A stretch of DNA of 64,000 nucleotides from Rhodococcus sp. 4CII (GTDB lineage Bacteria; Actinomycetota; Actinomycetes; Mycobacteriales; Mycobacteriaceae), in the NCBI RefSeq assembly GCF_014256275.1, contig NZ_JACCFE010000002.1:5808001-5872000 (forward strand), read 5' to 3'. This document shows positions 43,534 to 53,373 of the stretch, piece after piece; positions within the stretch are counted from its first letter, which is position 1, and each line of letters begins with the position of its first letter. The notes below the pieces were generated by a model. That model had not been told where the DNA came from, ran no database searches, and saw only the letters and a program-made list of their open reading frames with translations. A program made the position numbers and the translations under genes.

Positions 43534-44765
43534 TGCCCGCTTCCACCGACGTACTTGCAACCCGGGCCGAACAACTCGACGCGGCCGACCCGCTCCGCGC
43601 GTATCGCGCACTGTTCATCGGTGCCGACGATCCCGCGGTCGTGGCGTACCTCGACGGGAACTCGCTCGGGCGGCCCACCAAGGCGAGCGCCGAGCGGATC
43701 CACGACTTCGTCACTCGGTCATGGGGTGGCCGGCTCATCCGCGGGTGGGACGAGGAGTGGTACGACCTGCCGATCACGATCGGCGACACACTCGCGCGGG
43801 TGGCGCTCGGCGCGGCCCCCGGTCAGACCACCATCGGCGACTCGACGACGGTCCTGCTGTACAAACTCGCGCGGGGCGGGCTCGCGTTGCGGCCGGACCG
43901 CACCGAGATCGTCGTCGACCGCGACAACTTTCCGACGGACCGCTACGTGCTCGAGGCCATCGCCGGAGAACTCGGGCTCACCCTCCGGTGGATCGAGTCG
44001 GACACCCGGGGCGGCGTCACCGTCGACGAACTGACGTCCGTGGTCTCCGACCGCACCGCACTCGTCGTTCTCAGTCACGTCGCGTACCGCTCGGGATACC
44101 TGGTGGACGCCGCCGCGGCCGCCCGAGTGGTGCACGAGGCGGGCGCGCTCCTGCTGCTCGACCTCTGCCATTCCGTCGGCTCGGTTCCCCTGGAACTCGA
44201 CGCGTGGGGTGTCGACCTGGCGGTCGGGTGCACGTACAAGTACTTGAACGGCGGACCCGGCTCACCGGCGTTCGCGTACGTCCGGGCCGACCATCAGCAG
44301 GACTTCGTGCAGCCGATCTGGGGCTGGATGGGCCGCGACAATCCGTTCGCGATGGAGCAGGGCTACCGTCCGGCGCCCGGCATCCGGCGCGTGATCAGCG
44401 GAACGCCGTCCGTGCTCGGCATGATTGCGCTGCAGGACACCCTCGCCCTTCTCGACGAGGTCGGGACGGACGCCGTGCGGGCCAAGTCGATCGCGCTCAC
44501 CGAATACGCACTCGACCTCGTCCGCGAGTTGCTGGTCCCACTGGGAGTGGAGATCGGCTCGCCCGGCAATGCTGCGGAACGCGGCGGTCACGTCATCGTC
44601 GACCACCCGCGGTTCGAGGCCGTCGTCGAGCGACTGTGGACGAAGGGCGTCATCCCCGATTTCCGGGCCCCGCAGGGTCTGCGCCTCGGACTGAGCCCGC
44701 TGAGCACGAGTTTCGGCGAGGTGTGCGCCGGGATACTCGCGATCCGTGATGAACTCGCCGACTGA
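43530..44765 (+). CDS. kynU: Kynureninase
   Basis: This 411-residue PLP enzyme has the kynureninase opening VAYLDGNSLGRPTKAS, the PLP lysine in VGCTYKYLNGGPGSPAF, and the active-site GWMGRDNPFAME loop. It cleaves kynurenine to anthranilate and alanine. No formamidase gene lies between kynA and kynU, so N-formylkynurenine must be hydrolysed by an enzyme encoded elsewhere. ATG 43530 overlaps the kynA stop. Confidence 0.95.
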   Translation: MMPASTDVLATRAEQLDAADPLRAYRALFIGADDPAVVAYLDGNSLGRPTKASAERIHDFVTRSWGGRLIRGWDEEWYDLPITIGDTLARVALGAAPGQTTIGDSTTVLLYKLARGGLALRPDRTEIVVDRDNFPTDRYVLEAIAGELGLTLRWIESDTRGGVTVDELTSVVSDRTALVVLSHVAYRSGYLVDAAAAARVVHEAGALLLLDLCHSVGSVPLELDAWGVDLAVGCTYKYLNGGPGSPAFAYVRADHQQDFVQPIWGWMGRDNPFAMEQGYRPAPGIRRVISGTPSVLGMIALQDTLALLDEVGTDAVRAKSIALTEYALDLVRELLVPLGVEIGSPGNAAERGGHVIVDHPRFEAVVERLWTKGVIPDFRAPQGLRLGLSPLSTSFGEVCAGILAIRDELAD

Positions 44766-45612
44766 GCCGGCGAGCGCGATCCTCGACGACTTCGATTCGC
44801 GTCCCGGCAGCGCGACGTCGCTGATCCGCACCGTCCTCGGCGCGTACGTGCGCGACCTCGGCGGATGGGTGGCCATCGCCGATTTCGTGGAACTGATGCA
44901 GGTCGTCGGCATCCCGCCCGAATCGACGCGCATCGCGGTGACCCGCCTCAAGAAGAAGGGCGTGCTGCGGCCGCTGACCCGCGACGGGCGGAGCGGGTAC
45001 GAGGTGACCGAGCAGGCCGAGGCGATGTTCACCCGCGGCGATCCGCGGATCTTCGGCTTCCGTCAGATGGCGGACACCGACCCCTGGCGGCTGATCTCGT
45101 TCACCATCCCCGAATCCCAGCGGGCCGCACGGCACCAGTTGCGTAGGCGGCTCGGCTGGATCGGGTGCGGCACCGTGTCGCCGGGCCTGTGGATCGCACC
45201 CGAACATCTCGCCGGTGAGGTCGGGGACATCGTCGACGCGCTGGGCCTGTCCGGATACGTGACCACGTTCGTGTCCACGTCGGTGTTCGTGCCCGATTCG
45301 ACGGCGGACGCGGCGGCCCGGTGGTGGGACCTGGGCGGCATCGCCGCGCGACACCGCGACTTCCTCGACCACCACCGCGTCGCTCTCGCCGCCGCGGAGG
45401 AGGTGTCGCCGCGCGACGCATTCGTCCGCTTCGTGCCGCTACTCGACGAATGGCGCATCATCCCGTACGTCGACCCGGGCCTGCCCGCCGGTATGCTGCC
45501 CGCGAATTGGCCTGGCGCCGACAGTGTTCGCCTGTTCGCGTCGGCGCGGGACCGCTACCTCGCCGAGAGCCGCGACTGGGTGCGAAACCTGCAGTCGCGG
45601 CTCCCGGCCTGA
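44746..45612 (+). CDS. PaaX-family transcriptional regulator
   Basis: The 288-residue protein has an N-terminal winged helix (residues about 25-80, STRIAVTRLKKKGVLRPL), a central ferredoxin-like domain and the PaaX C-terminal domain with FVRFVPLLDEWRIIPYVDPGLP. PaaX-type repressors often bind aryl-CoA compounds. The start overlaps kynU by 20 bases, so it is in the kyn operon and probably controls it; kynurenine-pathway regulators are more often AsnC-type. GTG 44746 or ATG 44749 may be used. Confidence 0.88.
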   Translation: MMNSPTEPASAILDDFDSRPGSATSLIRTVLGAYVRDLGGWVAIADFVELMQVVGIPPESTRIAVTRLKKKGVLRPLTRDGRSGYEVTEQAEAMFTRGDPRIFGFRQMADTDPWRLISFTIPESQRAARHQLRRRLGWIGCGTVSPGLWIAPEHLAGEVGDIVDALGLSGYVTTFVSTSVFVPDSTADAAARWWDLGGIAARHRDFLDHHRVALAAAEEVSPRDAFVRFVPLLDEWRIIPYVDPGLPAGMLPANWPGADSVRLFASARDRYLAESRDWVRNLQSRLPA

Positions 45613-45618
45613 GGGGCG

Positions 45619-46068
45619 TCAGCCCAGGAATTCCTCGCCGATGTTCTTCGCCCACTCCTCGGCCTGATCCTTCGGGCGGATCGAGCTGGACCCGTCGTGC
45701 CGGCCGTGTTCGCCGACCTGCACCGCGCCGAGGGAGATCAGCTTCTCCGCGAGGATCTCGCCGCCGCGGTTGTACGTCTCCTCGTACACCTTGTCGCCCA
45801 GGCCGAACAGCGCGAACTGCATTCCCGTGAGGTCGGGTTCGTCCTCCTCGAGCCCCTCGAAGAACGGTTCCGCGCCGGTGGGCAGCTCGCCCTCGCCGTA
45901 GGTGGAGCACACGATGACGTGGAAGTTCTCGGGGTCGAGGTCGCCCGCATCGAACTCCATCATGTCGTACAGGGACGTGTCGCCGTAGTCGCCGAGCACG
46001 TCGGCGATGTTGTCGGCCACCAGTTCGGAGGTCCCGCCCTCGCTGCCGTACAGAATCACCACTGCCAT
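45619..46068 (-). CDS. Flavodoxin-like protein (MioC/CysJ FMN-domain type)
   Basis: The 149-residue protein has the FMN phosphate loop YGSEGGTSELVADNIA (7-22) and the STYGEGELPTGAEPF and FGLGDKVYEE loops. It resembles the FMN domain of CysJ more than classic flavodoxin. It follows the CysJ-like flavoprotein and glutamate synthase genes on the same strand (34-base gap). A role as a one-electron shuttle in that set is inferred. Confidence 0.87.
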   Translation of the reverse strand: MAVVILYGSEGGTSELVADNIADVLGDYGDTSLYDMMEFDAGDLDPENFHVIVCSTYGEGELPTGAEPFFEGLEEDEPDLTGMQFALFGLGDKVYEETYNRGGEILAEKLISLGAVQVGEHGRHDGSSSIRPKDQAEEWAKNIGEEFLG

Positions 46069-46102
46069 TGTTCTTGCTCCTCGTGAGTAGCTGCCGACGT
46101 GG

Positions 46103-47869
46103 TCAGTACACGTCGCGCAGGTAGCGCTTGTCCTTCTTGAGCCTGGTCACGTAGTCGGCGGCCTGCTCGGTGGAAAGGGTGCCATGGGTGGCGATCACCT
46201 CGTGCAGCGCCCGGTCGACGTCCTTCGCCATCCGGGTCGCGTCGCCGCAAACGTAGAAGTGGCCGCCGTCCTCGAGCCAGGCGAACAACTCGGCGCCGTT
46301 CTCGATCATCCGGTTCTGCACATAGATCTTCTCCGCCTGGTCGCGGGAGAAGGCGAGGTCGAGGCGGGTGAGCAGACCGCTGTCGGTCATGGCGCCGATC
46401 TCCTCCTCGTAGATGTAGTCCGACGCGCGGTGCTGGTCGCCGAAGAACAGCCAGTTGCGTCCCGACGCGCCCCGCGCCTGACGCTCCTGCAGGAACGCGC
46501 GGAACGGGGCGATGCCGGTGCCCGGGCCGACCATGATCATGGGTGCGTCGTCGTTCGCGGGGACCCGGAACGACTTGTTCTTCGACACGAAGATTCCGCC
46601 GTTGCCGCCCTCGGCGATCCGGTCGGCGAGGAAGGTGGAGCACACGCCGCCGCGGTCGCGGCCTGCCGAGCTGTGCCGGACGCTCGCGACGGTGAGGTGC
46701 ACACTGCCGGGGTTGGCGAGCGGGCTCGACGAGATGGAATACGCCCGGTGCTGCAGCGGCTTGAGCAGCCCGACGAACTCGTCCGCGGTCAGCGTGACCG
46801 ACGGGTCGAGGAGCAGCAGGTCGAGCACGTCCTTGCCCCACAACCAGGCGTCGAGCGCTTCCTTGTCGCCGTGCCGCAGCACGTGACTCAGCTCGTCGTC
46901 GCCCGCCCGCTTCTCGATCTCGTCGATCAATTCGTGGCTGGGCGTGGAGATCTCGTACGCGTGCAGCAGCAGGTCGCTGAACGGCCGCTCCTTGCCGGTG
47001 ACGGCGGCGTCCGCCGGGATGCCCAGCCGGTCGACGAGGGCGTCGACGAGGGCGGGATCGTTGATCGGCATCACGCCGAGCGCGTCACCGGCCTCGTACT
47101 CGAGACCGCTGTCGGCGAGCGCGAATTCGTAGTGGCGGATCTCCTTCGCGGACGTCTCGCTCGACAGCCGCCGGTTCACGGACAGCGTGGAACTGTAGGG
47201 GTTCTTGCGGTTCCACTGCGAGCGCGTGCGGGCGGGCTTCGTCTCAGGGGCGGCGACATCGGCGACCGCGGACTCGCCGCGAATGCCCTCCACGGCCGCG
47301 AACAACGGCAGCGTGTCGGCGACCCACGCGGCGGCGGTGTCCTCGTAGTCGACGTCGCAGTCGACGCGCGGCGTGACCCGGGGGGCACCGAGCTGCTCGA
47401 GCCTTGTGTCGATCATCTTGCCGGCCTGGCAGTACCCGTCGTACCCGGTGTCGCCGAGGGCGAGCACCGCGAAGTCGGTGGATTCGAGTCGCGGTGCGGT
47501 CTCCGCGGCCAGCGCTTGCCAGAACAGTTCGGCGTTGTCCGGCATCTCGCCCTCACCGTAGGTGGACGTGATGACGAGGACGCGCTGCATGGCGGCGAGA
47601 GCGTCCATGTCGACGTCGTCGAGGGCGCTCACGACCGGCGCGAAGCCGTGCGAACGTGCCGCGACCGCAGCGTCTTCCGCGATGCCCTCGGCGTTCCCGG
47701 TCTGGCTGCCGTACAGCACGTGTATGGCGGGCAATTGCCCGCCGGTCGCGGCGGACGCGTCGGAGCCACCGACGACCAGACGTGAGCTCATTCCGGCGAG
47801 AAAGCCGGTGAGCCAGACACGCTGGTCCTCGCTGAAGGGGGCGTCCTGCGGGATGTAGGGCAATTTCAT
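46103..47869 (-). CDS. CysJ-like NADPH flavoprotein (FMN + FAD/NADPH reductase)
   Basis: The 588-residue diflavin reductase begins with APFSEDQRVWLTGFLAG, common in this group. A flavodoxin domain follows (YGSQTGNAEGIAEDAA, about 53-68; STYGEGEMPDNAELFW), then a linker, the FAD site (RAYSISSSPL) and the NADPH site (GPGTGIAPFRAFLQER), ending YLRDVY. By family it would be called sulfite reductase flavoprotein alpha. No sulfite reductase haemoprotein is nearby, and the ATG overlaps the glutamate synthase stop (ATGA). It is therefore more likely to serve that enzyme (inference). Confidence 0.88.
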   Translation of the reverse strand: MKLPYIPQDAPFSEDQRVWLTGFLAGMSSRLVVGGSDASAATGGQLPAIHVLYGSQTGNAEGIAEDAAVAARSHGFAPVVSALDDVDMDALAAMQRVLVITSTYGEGEMPDNAELFWQALAAETAPRLESTDFAVLALGDTGYDGYCQAGKMIDTRLEQLGAPRVTPRVDCDVDYEDTAAAWVADTLPLFAAVEGIRGESAVADVAAPETKPARTRSQWNRKNPYSSTLSVNRRLSSETSAKEIRHYEFALADSGLEYEAGDALGVMPINDPALVDALVDRLGIPADAAVTGKERPFSDLLLHAYEISTPSHELIDEIEKRAGDDELSHVLRHGDKEALDAWLWGKDVLDLLLLDPSVTLTADEFVGLLKPLQHRAYSISSSPLANPGSVHLTVASVRHSSAGRDRGGVCSTFLADRIAEGGNGGIFVSKNKSFRVPANDDAPMIMVGPGTGIAPFRAFLQERQARGASGRNWLFFGDQHRASDYIYEEEIGAMTDSGLLTRLDLAFSRDQAEKIYVQNRMIENGAELFAWLEDGGHFYVCGDATRMAKDVDRALHEVIATHGTLSTEQAADYVTRLKKDKRYLRDVY

Positions 47870-50800
47870 GAGGCCACCACGTCTTTCGTGGGGATGTCTC
47901 TCGCGGGGATCAGATCGGGGAGGGCGTGCTGCGCGAACAGCTCCTCGAAACCGGGCAGCCGGCCGATCTTCGCGACGTTCTTCGCATCCTGGTGCAGGAT
48001 CCAGCCGTACGTGCCGGGGGCGTCGATGGACCGCACGTTGCGGCGGCGCAACGCATCCTTGTAGTCGGCGAGACGCTTGGCCGCCACCATCACGGCGAGG
48101 TCTTCGTCGCTGTAGTCCTTCAACGCTTCCCGTGCGTACCGCTGCAACCGCTGAATGAGGAAGAAGTCCTCGGTGAGCAGCAGGTTGCGGACGGCCTTGT
48201 CGACCGCCGGATCGGACAGATCGGTGACACCCGGCAGCTTCGACAGCGCCATCTCCTGCGCCGCGTTCAGCACTGTGTAGTTGTTCAGCAGCGCGAACAT
48301 GGCCTCGGTGTCGGTCTCGCCGTAGCCGGGCACGGCGCCGTCCTGGACCGCGCGGCCGTCCCGGTAGTCCAGCTTGAACTTCCGAACCTGGTGCGCGACC
48401 AGTGCGGCGGCGAGCTCGTCGGCCAGGTCCTTGCGGGGCTTGGCCTTCAGGATCTCGCCGCTGTCCTGGTACTGCAGCAGCGCGCGCGGCATGCCGTACA
48501 CGAAGTGGTGCTGTTCGGTCTCCCAGTTCTCGAGCAACCAGGCGGCCTTCGCGGAGCCGGTGGCCTCGAGGTGCCACCCGAGCAGCACGTGCACGGCCTG
48601 ACGGTGCAGCGCCGCGTGCTCGTCGTCGCCGGTGATGGAACCGAGCAGGATCGAGTCCGCGCTGGCCTTGCCGGGCAGCTTGTTCTCGGGGTCGTACTGG
48701 TAGACGAAGCCGCCGCTCATGCCGTTGCCGACGCCCTTGCCGAAGCCGCCGAGGTTGAGGACGGCACCGTTGGTCATGTACTCGCAGGCGAAGTCGCCGA
48801 CACCCTCGACCACGGCAGTGGCACCCGAATTGCGCACGGCGAAGCGGTCACCTGCCTGGCCCTCGACGAACGTGCGCCCACCGGTGGCGCCGAACAGCGC
48901 GAAGTTGCCGATCAGCACGTTGCCGCCGTGGCGGTCGGAGCCGCCACCGGGCGAACGCACGACGATGCTGCCGCCGTTGGCGCCCTTGCCTACGCCGTCG
49001 TTCGCGGTACCGGTGTGGACGAGGGTCATGCCGTCGTTGCAGAATGCGCCGTACGACAGGCCCGCGGACCCGGACGTGGTGATCCGGACGCTGCCCTCGC
49101 GCAGATAGCCGCGGCCACGCTCGTCGCGGAGCACGGCCGGCAGCGCGGCGTCGGTGAGTTCGTGATTGAGCATCCGCTCGATGTCGACCGCCAACTGGGC
49201 GCCGACACTCTTGTTGCGGTTGCTCAGGTGCACCCCGTCGCCGAGCTCGACCGTGGCCTCGCCCTGCTCGACCAGCGCGGCGCGCAACTGCACCAGCCAG
49301 CCGTCGTCGAGGGTGTAGTCCTTCTCCAGGTACACCGGATCGCCGATCGTGACTTCCTCGACCACGGCCAGCATCGCGCGCAGGTCGAGCTGACCGACGC
49401 TGGACGGGTGGTCGAGCAGCTGCAGCAGATCCGACCGTCCCCGGGCCTCACGCAGCGACGACATGCCCAGCTCGGCCAGCACCTCGCGGGTCTCGTGCGC
49501 GATGTTCAGCAGGTATTGCGCCATCGCCCGCGGATCACCGTCGAACAGTTCGGGATTGGTGGTCAGCCCGGCCGGGCACTTGACGTTGCAGTTCTTGGCC
49601 ATGACGCACTTGAGCATCATCAGCGCGGTGGTGCCGAACTCGAAGCTGTCGGCGCCGAGCAGCGCCGACTTCACCACGTCGCTCGCCGTCTGGTGCGCAC
49701 CGGAGCACCGGAGCAGCACCTTCTGCCGCAACCCGTTGGCGCACAACGCCTGATGGACCTCGGCGACGCCGATCTCCGCCGACCGTCCGGCGTACTTGAG
49801 GCTCGTCACCGCGGCGGCACCGGTGCCGCCGGTGTTGCCGGCGACGTTGATGACGTCGGCGCCGGCCTTCGCGACACCCACCGCGATCGTGCCGATGCCC
49901 TCCGAGGACACGAGCTTGACGATGACGCGGACCCGCGCGGCCTTGCAGTCGTGGATCAGCTGCGCGAGGTCCTCGATCGAATACGTGTCGTGATGCGGTG
50001 GGGGAGAGACCAGTTCGACGCCGGGCGTGCCACCGCGCGCGGCCGCGATCTCGACGGTCACCTTGGGTGCGGGCAGCTGCCCGCCCTCGCCGGGCTTGGC
50101 GCCCTGCGCGATCTTGATCTCGAGTTCCTCGAGCATCGGGTCGGCCAGGTACCCGGCCCACACACCGAAACGACCCGACGCGAACTGCTTGATCCGCGAA
50201 CCGCGGATGGTGCCGTAGCGGGAGATGTGCTCGCCGCCCTCACCGCTGTTCGACATGCCGCCGACCATGTTGGTGCCGTGCGCGACCGCCTCGTGCGCGT
50301 TGGAGTTCAGCGCACCGTGGCTCATGGCTCCGGACGTGAGGAACGGGGTGATCTCGCTGGCCTTCTGGACCTTCGCCAGCGGGACACTCGGCGGGGCGGT
50401 GCGCAGCAGCGACAGGCACCGCAGCGCCTCACCGGACGTGCGCACCAGCAGTGCGTCGCCGTCCACGCGGTGCTCGCGGAGGTCGTCGCCGAACCGCATC
50501 ACCAGCGACTCGCCGAGTGCCGCCAGCACACGAGCCTCGCCCGCGTGGGGGCCGGTGAGCCGGAGCCGGAACTCGTCGTCGCCGACCGGTTCGGACGCGA
50601 GTCCGCGCACCGCGAAGCTGTTGTTGCCCTTGCGGGAGAAGCGGCCCATCTGCTTGCGGAACTCCGCGGCCGTCGTGAGGAACGTGACGTCGGCGGGCAG
50701 ATCCAGCACGTCCCGCAGCGCTGCGGGACGACGGGTGCGCTCGTCGGCCATGGTCCGCGCGAACGCCCGGTAGCCGGGGGTGATCTCGAAACGGTCGATC

Positions 50801-53373
50801 GCGTCGTGCGTCAGCTTCTGGAAGCCGGCGTTGCGGTAGGCGTCGTCGTCGAGCCCGAACGCGTCCTCGAGCCGGTTCAGCGGAAGCAGTCGCAGCGACT
50901 CGGTGTGGTCCTGGGTGCCCGCCGTGTCGAATGCGATGGGCTCCTCGGTGAGGTCGACGAAGCCGCGCACGGCCGCCGTGCCGTACGAGTGACCGGCGCC
51001 CTCGGCGCGCTCCTTGAACAGGCCGAGCAGCGGGATGTCCTTCTCGCCCGACACCGTGACGGCACGGGCGTGCCAGTCCGCGACGGCCTGGGCGATCACC
51101 GCGAAGCCGACACCGCCGACCGGGGTCTGGACGTTCGGGAACCAGCGGCGCAGGATCGGGTCGTCTGTGTCGAGGTAGTTGGGCTCGAAGAACTCGCCGC
51201 CGATGTAGCTCTCGGCGGTGCACAGGCCGACCCGGCCCATCGTCTTCATCAGCGACTTCTCGGCGGCCTTCGCGAACCGCTTGAACGCCACGTCGGCCTC
51301 GTCGGCGAACTTCTCCTCGGCGCGCAGTCGGACGGCGAGCGGGTACACCGCGGCGGCGCCGAATCCGAGGGCGGCGGCCACGTGGTGGGACGACGAGATC
51401 TGACCGCTCTCCGCGACGACCGACACCCGCAGGCGCAGGCCCTCCTCGATGAGCCGCTGGTTGAGCGCCGAGATCACCACGATCATCGGCAGCGCGGCCT
51501 TGTCGGTGGACACGTGCCGGTCGGTGACGACGGCGATGCCGCCGTGCTCCCGCGCGAACGCCTCCACGTCATCACACAGGGCGGACACCGCGGCCTCGAG
51601 CGCGGCGGCGTTGGCGGCCGCGTCGCCCTGGACGGGGGTGTACAGCATCGAGAACCGCTCGACGGGCGTCTCGGTCTGCTTGCGGATCCGCAGCGCCTCG
51701 GCGTGGGTGAGGATCGGCGACGGCACCACGATCTGCGGGGCCGGGCGGGCACCGCTGTTCGGCTTGGCGCCGAGCGCCACCCGCAGCGTCATGCCGTCGG
51801 CCTCCCGGATGCTGTCCAGGGACGGGTTGGTGACCTGCGCGAACCGCTGAGAGAAGTACTTGGCGACGCCGCCTTCCTGATCGGAGAGCGCGTTGATGGC
51901 GTTGCCGTAGCCCATCGCGGAGATCTTCTCCTGACCCGATGCGAGCATCGGGTCCATCATGAACTTGAAGCTCTCCTGGTTGTGCGAGTACGCGACGAAG
52001 CGCTGGTGGCGGTCGAGATCGCCCTTGTAGCGCAGCGGGCCGGGCTCGGGCTGGACCTCCGGCAGGGCGTCCAGGGTGCGGCGCGCGTCGGCGACCAGCG
52101 TGACGTAGTCGGTGCGGGACGCGAGCAGTTCGAGCGCCTCGTCGGTGGAGTACGCGCGGCCCTCGCGGTGGTCGAAGTACAGCATGCCGCCGGCCTCGAT
52201 GCGGCCGCGGTGCAGGACGGTGGCGGGGTCGAAGTCGATCTGACCGGCCTCGGACGTGACGCACAGGTACTCGTCCGTCTCCACCGAGCGCAGCGGACGC
52301 AGACCGAGTCGGTCGAGCCGGGCGCCGACGACGGTGCCGTCACCGAAGATCAGCGCGGCCGGCCCGTCGTTCTTCTCCTCGTACAGCGAGAAGTACTCGA
52401 GCATCGCCCGCACCTCGGGTGACAGGGTGGAATCGTTCTCCCACGCCGGCGGCATCATCGACACCACAGCGGTCACCAGGTCGAGACCGTCCTCCACGAC
52501 ACGGCTCTGCAGTGTCTGGTCGAGGCGACAGCTGTCGGACTGGCCGTGTGGACGGACGATCTCACGGTTGCGGGCACGGGCCAGCGCGGCCTCCGACAGC
52601 CGGTTCTTCTTGTCGGTGTTGAGCTCACCGTTGTGCGCCATCAGACGGAACGGCTGCGCCATCGTCGGATGCGGGTCGGTGTTGGTGGAGAACCGGGTGT
52701 GGAAGTACAGGGTGTGGACGGCGTGCGCCGGGTCGACGAGGTCCTGGAAGTAGGGCATCACCTCGTTCGAGTTGAGGCGGCCCTTGAGCACCTGCGTGCG
52801 CGCGCTGAGCGACAGCGGGTACAACCCGGCCAGATCCGGCTGGGTGTACGCGACGGCCTCGATCGCGAGCAGGGCGTCGTGGATGCGGCGGTCGAACTCG
52901 GCCTCGTCGGCGCCCGCGTCGGGCGCAGTGAACACCCACTGCCGGATCGGCAGCTGGTGCCGGATCGCGGCGGGCCGCAGCACGGTCGCGTCGACGGGCA
53001 CGTCACGTTCGAGGAGCACCTGGAACCCCTGGTCGGCGAGTGCCCGCTCGATGACCGCCTCCGCGTCGCCATGGAACGCCACGTCGGTGGGGAGGAAGAA
53101 GTTGCCGACACCGAAGCTCCCGGCCTCCAGGTCGTCCTGCCCCGTCAGGGCGCGGAAGAACGGCACCGACAGGTCGACGCACACGCCGGCGCCGTCGCCG
53201 ACGCCCTCCGCGGACATGCCACCGCGGTGAGGAACGGCACACAGGGCCTCGTGGCCCCGGAGGAGGACGTCATGGGTCTGAATGCCGTCCTTGCGGGTGA
53301 TGAAGCCCACGCCGCAGCTGCTCTTGTCGAGCGTCCTGTCGTACAGGCCGGACTCGGTGGCACTCGTGTTCAA
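47866..53373 (-). CDS. gltB: Glutamate synthase large subunit, enlarged form
   Basis: The 1835-residue protein has all GOGAT parts. The nucleophile is Cys20 in KSSCGVGFI (glutaminase domain to about 430), then a central domain. The FMN synthase domain has PPPHHDTYSIEDLAQLIHDC, and the 3Fe-4S cysteines are in CVMAKNCNVKC (C-x5-C-x3-C). The beta-helix glycine-rich domain follows. Usual GltB is about 1500 residues; the extra length is an insert before the synthase domain and about 200 residues at the C-terminus. TTG 53373 is chosen because AGGAGA lies 7 bases upstream. No gltD is present; a CysJ-like flavoprotein and a flavodoxin follow. Confidence 0.92.
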   Translation of the reverse strand: MNTSATESGLYDRTLDKSSCGVGFITRKDGIQTHDVLLRGHEALCAVPHRGGMSAEGVGDGAGVCVDLSVPFFRALTGQDDLEAGSFGVGNFFLPTDVAFHGDAEAVIERALADQGFQVLLERDVPVDATVLRPAAIRHQLPIRQWVFTAPDAGADEAEFDRRIHDALLAIEAVAYTQPDLAGLYPLSLSARTQVLKGRLNSNEVMPYFQDLVDPAHAVHTLYFHTRFSTNTDPHPTMAQPFRLMAHNGELNTDKKNRLSEAALARARNREIVRPHGQSDSCRLDQTLQSRVVEDGLDLVTAVVSMMPPAWENDSTLSPEVRAMLEYFSLYEEKNDGPAALIFGDGTVVGARLDRLGLRPLRSVETDEYLCVTSEAGQIDFDPATVLHRGRIEAGGMLYFDHREGRAYSTDEALELLASRTDYVTLVADARRTLDALPEVQPEPGPLRYKGDLDRHQRFVAYSHNQESFKFMMDPMLASGQEKISAMGYGNAINALSDQEGGVAKYFSQRFAQVTNPSLDSIREADGMTLRVALGAKPNSGARPAPQIVVPSPILTHAEALRIRKQTETPVERFSMLYTPVQGDAAANAAALEAAVSALCDDVEAFAREHGGIAVVTDRHVSTDKAALPMIVVISALNQRLIEEGLRLRVSVVAESGQISSSHHVAAALGFGAAAVYPLAVRLRAEEKFADEADVAFKRFAKAAEKSLMKTMGRVGLCTAESYIGGEFFEPNYLDTDDPILRRWFPNVQTPVGGVGFAVIAQAVADWHARAVTVSGEKDIPLLGLFKERAEGAGHSYGTAAVRGFVDLTEEPIAFDTAGTQDHTESLRLLPLNRLEDAFGLDDDAYRNAGFQKLTHDAIDRFEITPGYRAFARTMADERTRRPAALRDVLDLPADVTFLTTAAEFRKQMGRFSRKGNNSFAVRGLASEPVGDDEFRLRLTGPHAGEARVLAALGESLVMRFGDDLREHRVDGDALLVRTSGEALRCLSLLRTAPPSVPLAKVQKASEITPFLTSGAMSHGALNSNAHEAVAHGTNMVGGMSNSGEGGEHISRYGTIRGSRIKQFASGRFGVWAGYLADPMLEELEIKIAQGAKPGEGGQLPAPKVTVEIAAARGGTPGVELVSPPPHHDTYSIEDLAQLIHDCKAARVRVIVKLVSSEGIGTIAVGVAKAGADVINVAGNTGGTGAAAVTSLKYAGRSAEIGVAEVHQALCANGLRQKVLLRCSGAHQTASDVVKSALLGADSFEFGTTALMMLKCVMAKNCNVKCPAGLTTNPELFDGDPRAMAQYLLNIAHETREVLAELGMSSLREARGRSDLLQLLDHPSSVGQLDLRAMLAVVEEVTIGDPVYLEKDYTLDDGWLVQLRAALVEQGEATVELGDGVHLSNRNKSVGAQLAVDIERMLNHELTDAALPAVLRDERGRGYLREGSVRITTSGSAGLSYGAFCNDGMTLVHTGTANDGVGKGANGGSIVVRSPGGGSDRHGGNVLIGNFALFGATGGRTFVEGQAGDRFAVRNSGATAVVEGVGDFACEYMTNGAVLNLGGFGKGVGNGMSGGFVYQYDPENKLPGKASADSILLGSITGDDEHAALHRQAVHVLLGWHLEATGSAKAAWLLENWETEQHHFVYGMPRALLQYQDSGEILKAKPRKDLADELAAALVAHQVRKFKLDYRDGRAVQDGAVPGYGETDTEAMFALLNNYTVLNAAQEMALSKLPGVTDLSDPAVDKAVRNLLLTEDFFLIQRLQRYAREALKDYSDEDLAVMVAAKRLADYKDALRRRNVRSIDAPGTYGWILHQDAKNVAKIGRLPGFEELFAQHALPDLIPARDIPTKDVVAS

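Noticed and set aside
46103..47869. Calling the diflavin protein a sulfite reductase subunit
   Set aside because: Family resemblance is real, but no CysI-type haemoprotein or sulfate genes are near and the gene is fused by overlap to gltB, so the pathway name is not supported here.
47926..52422. A 1498-codon open frame on the plus strand, opposite gltB
   Set aside because: The product is rich in Arg, Gly, Val and Asp with no family motif; it mirrors gltB codons and is explained by high third-position GC. The minus-strand frame has all GOGAT motifs.
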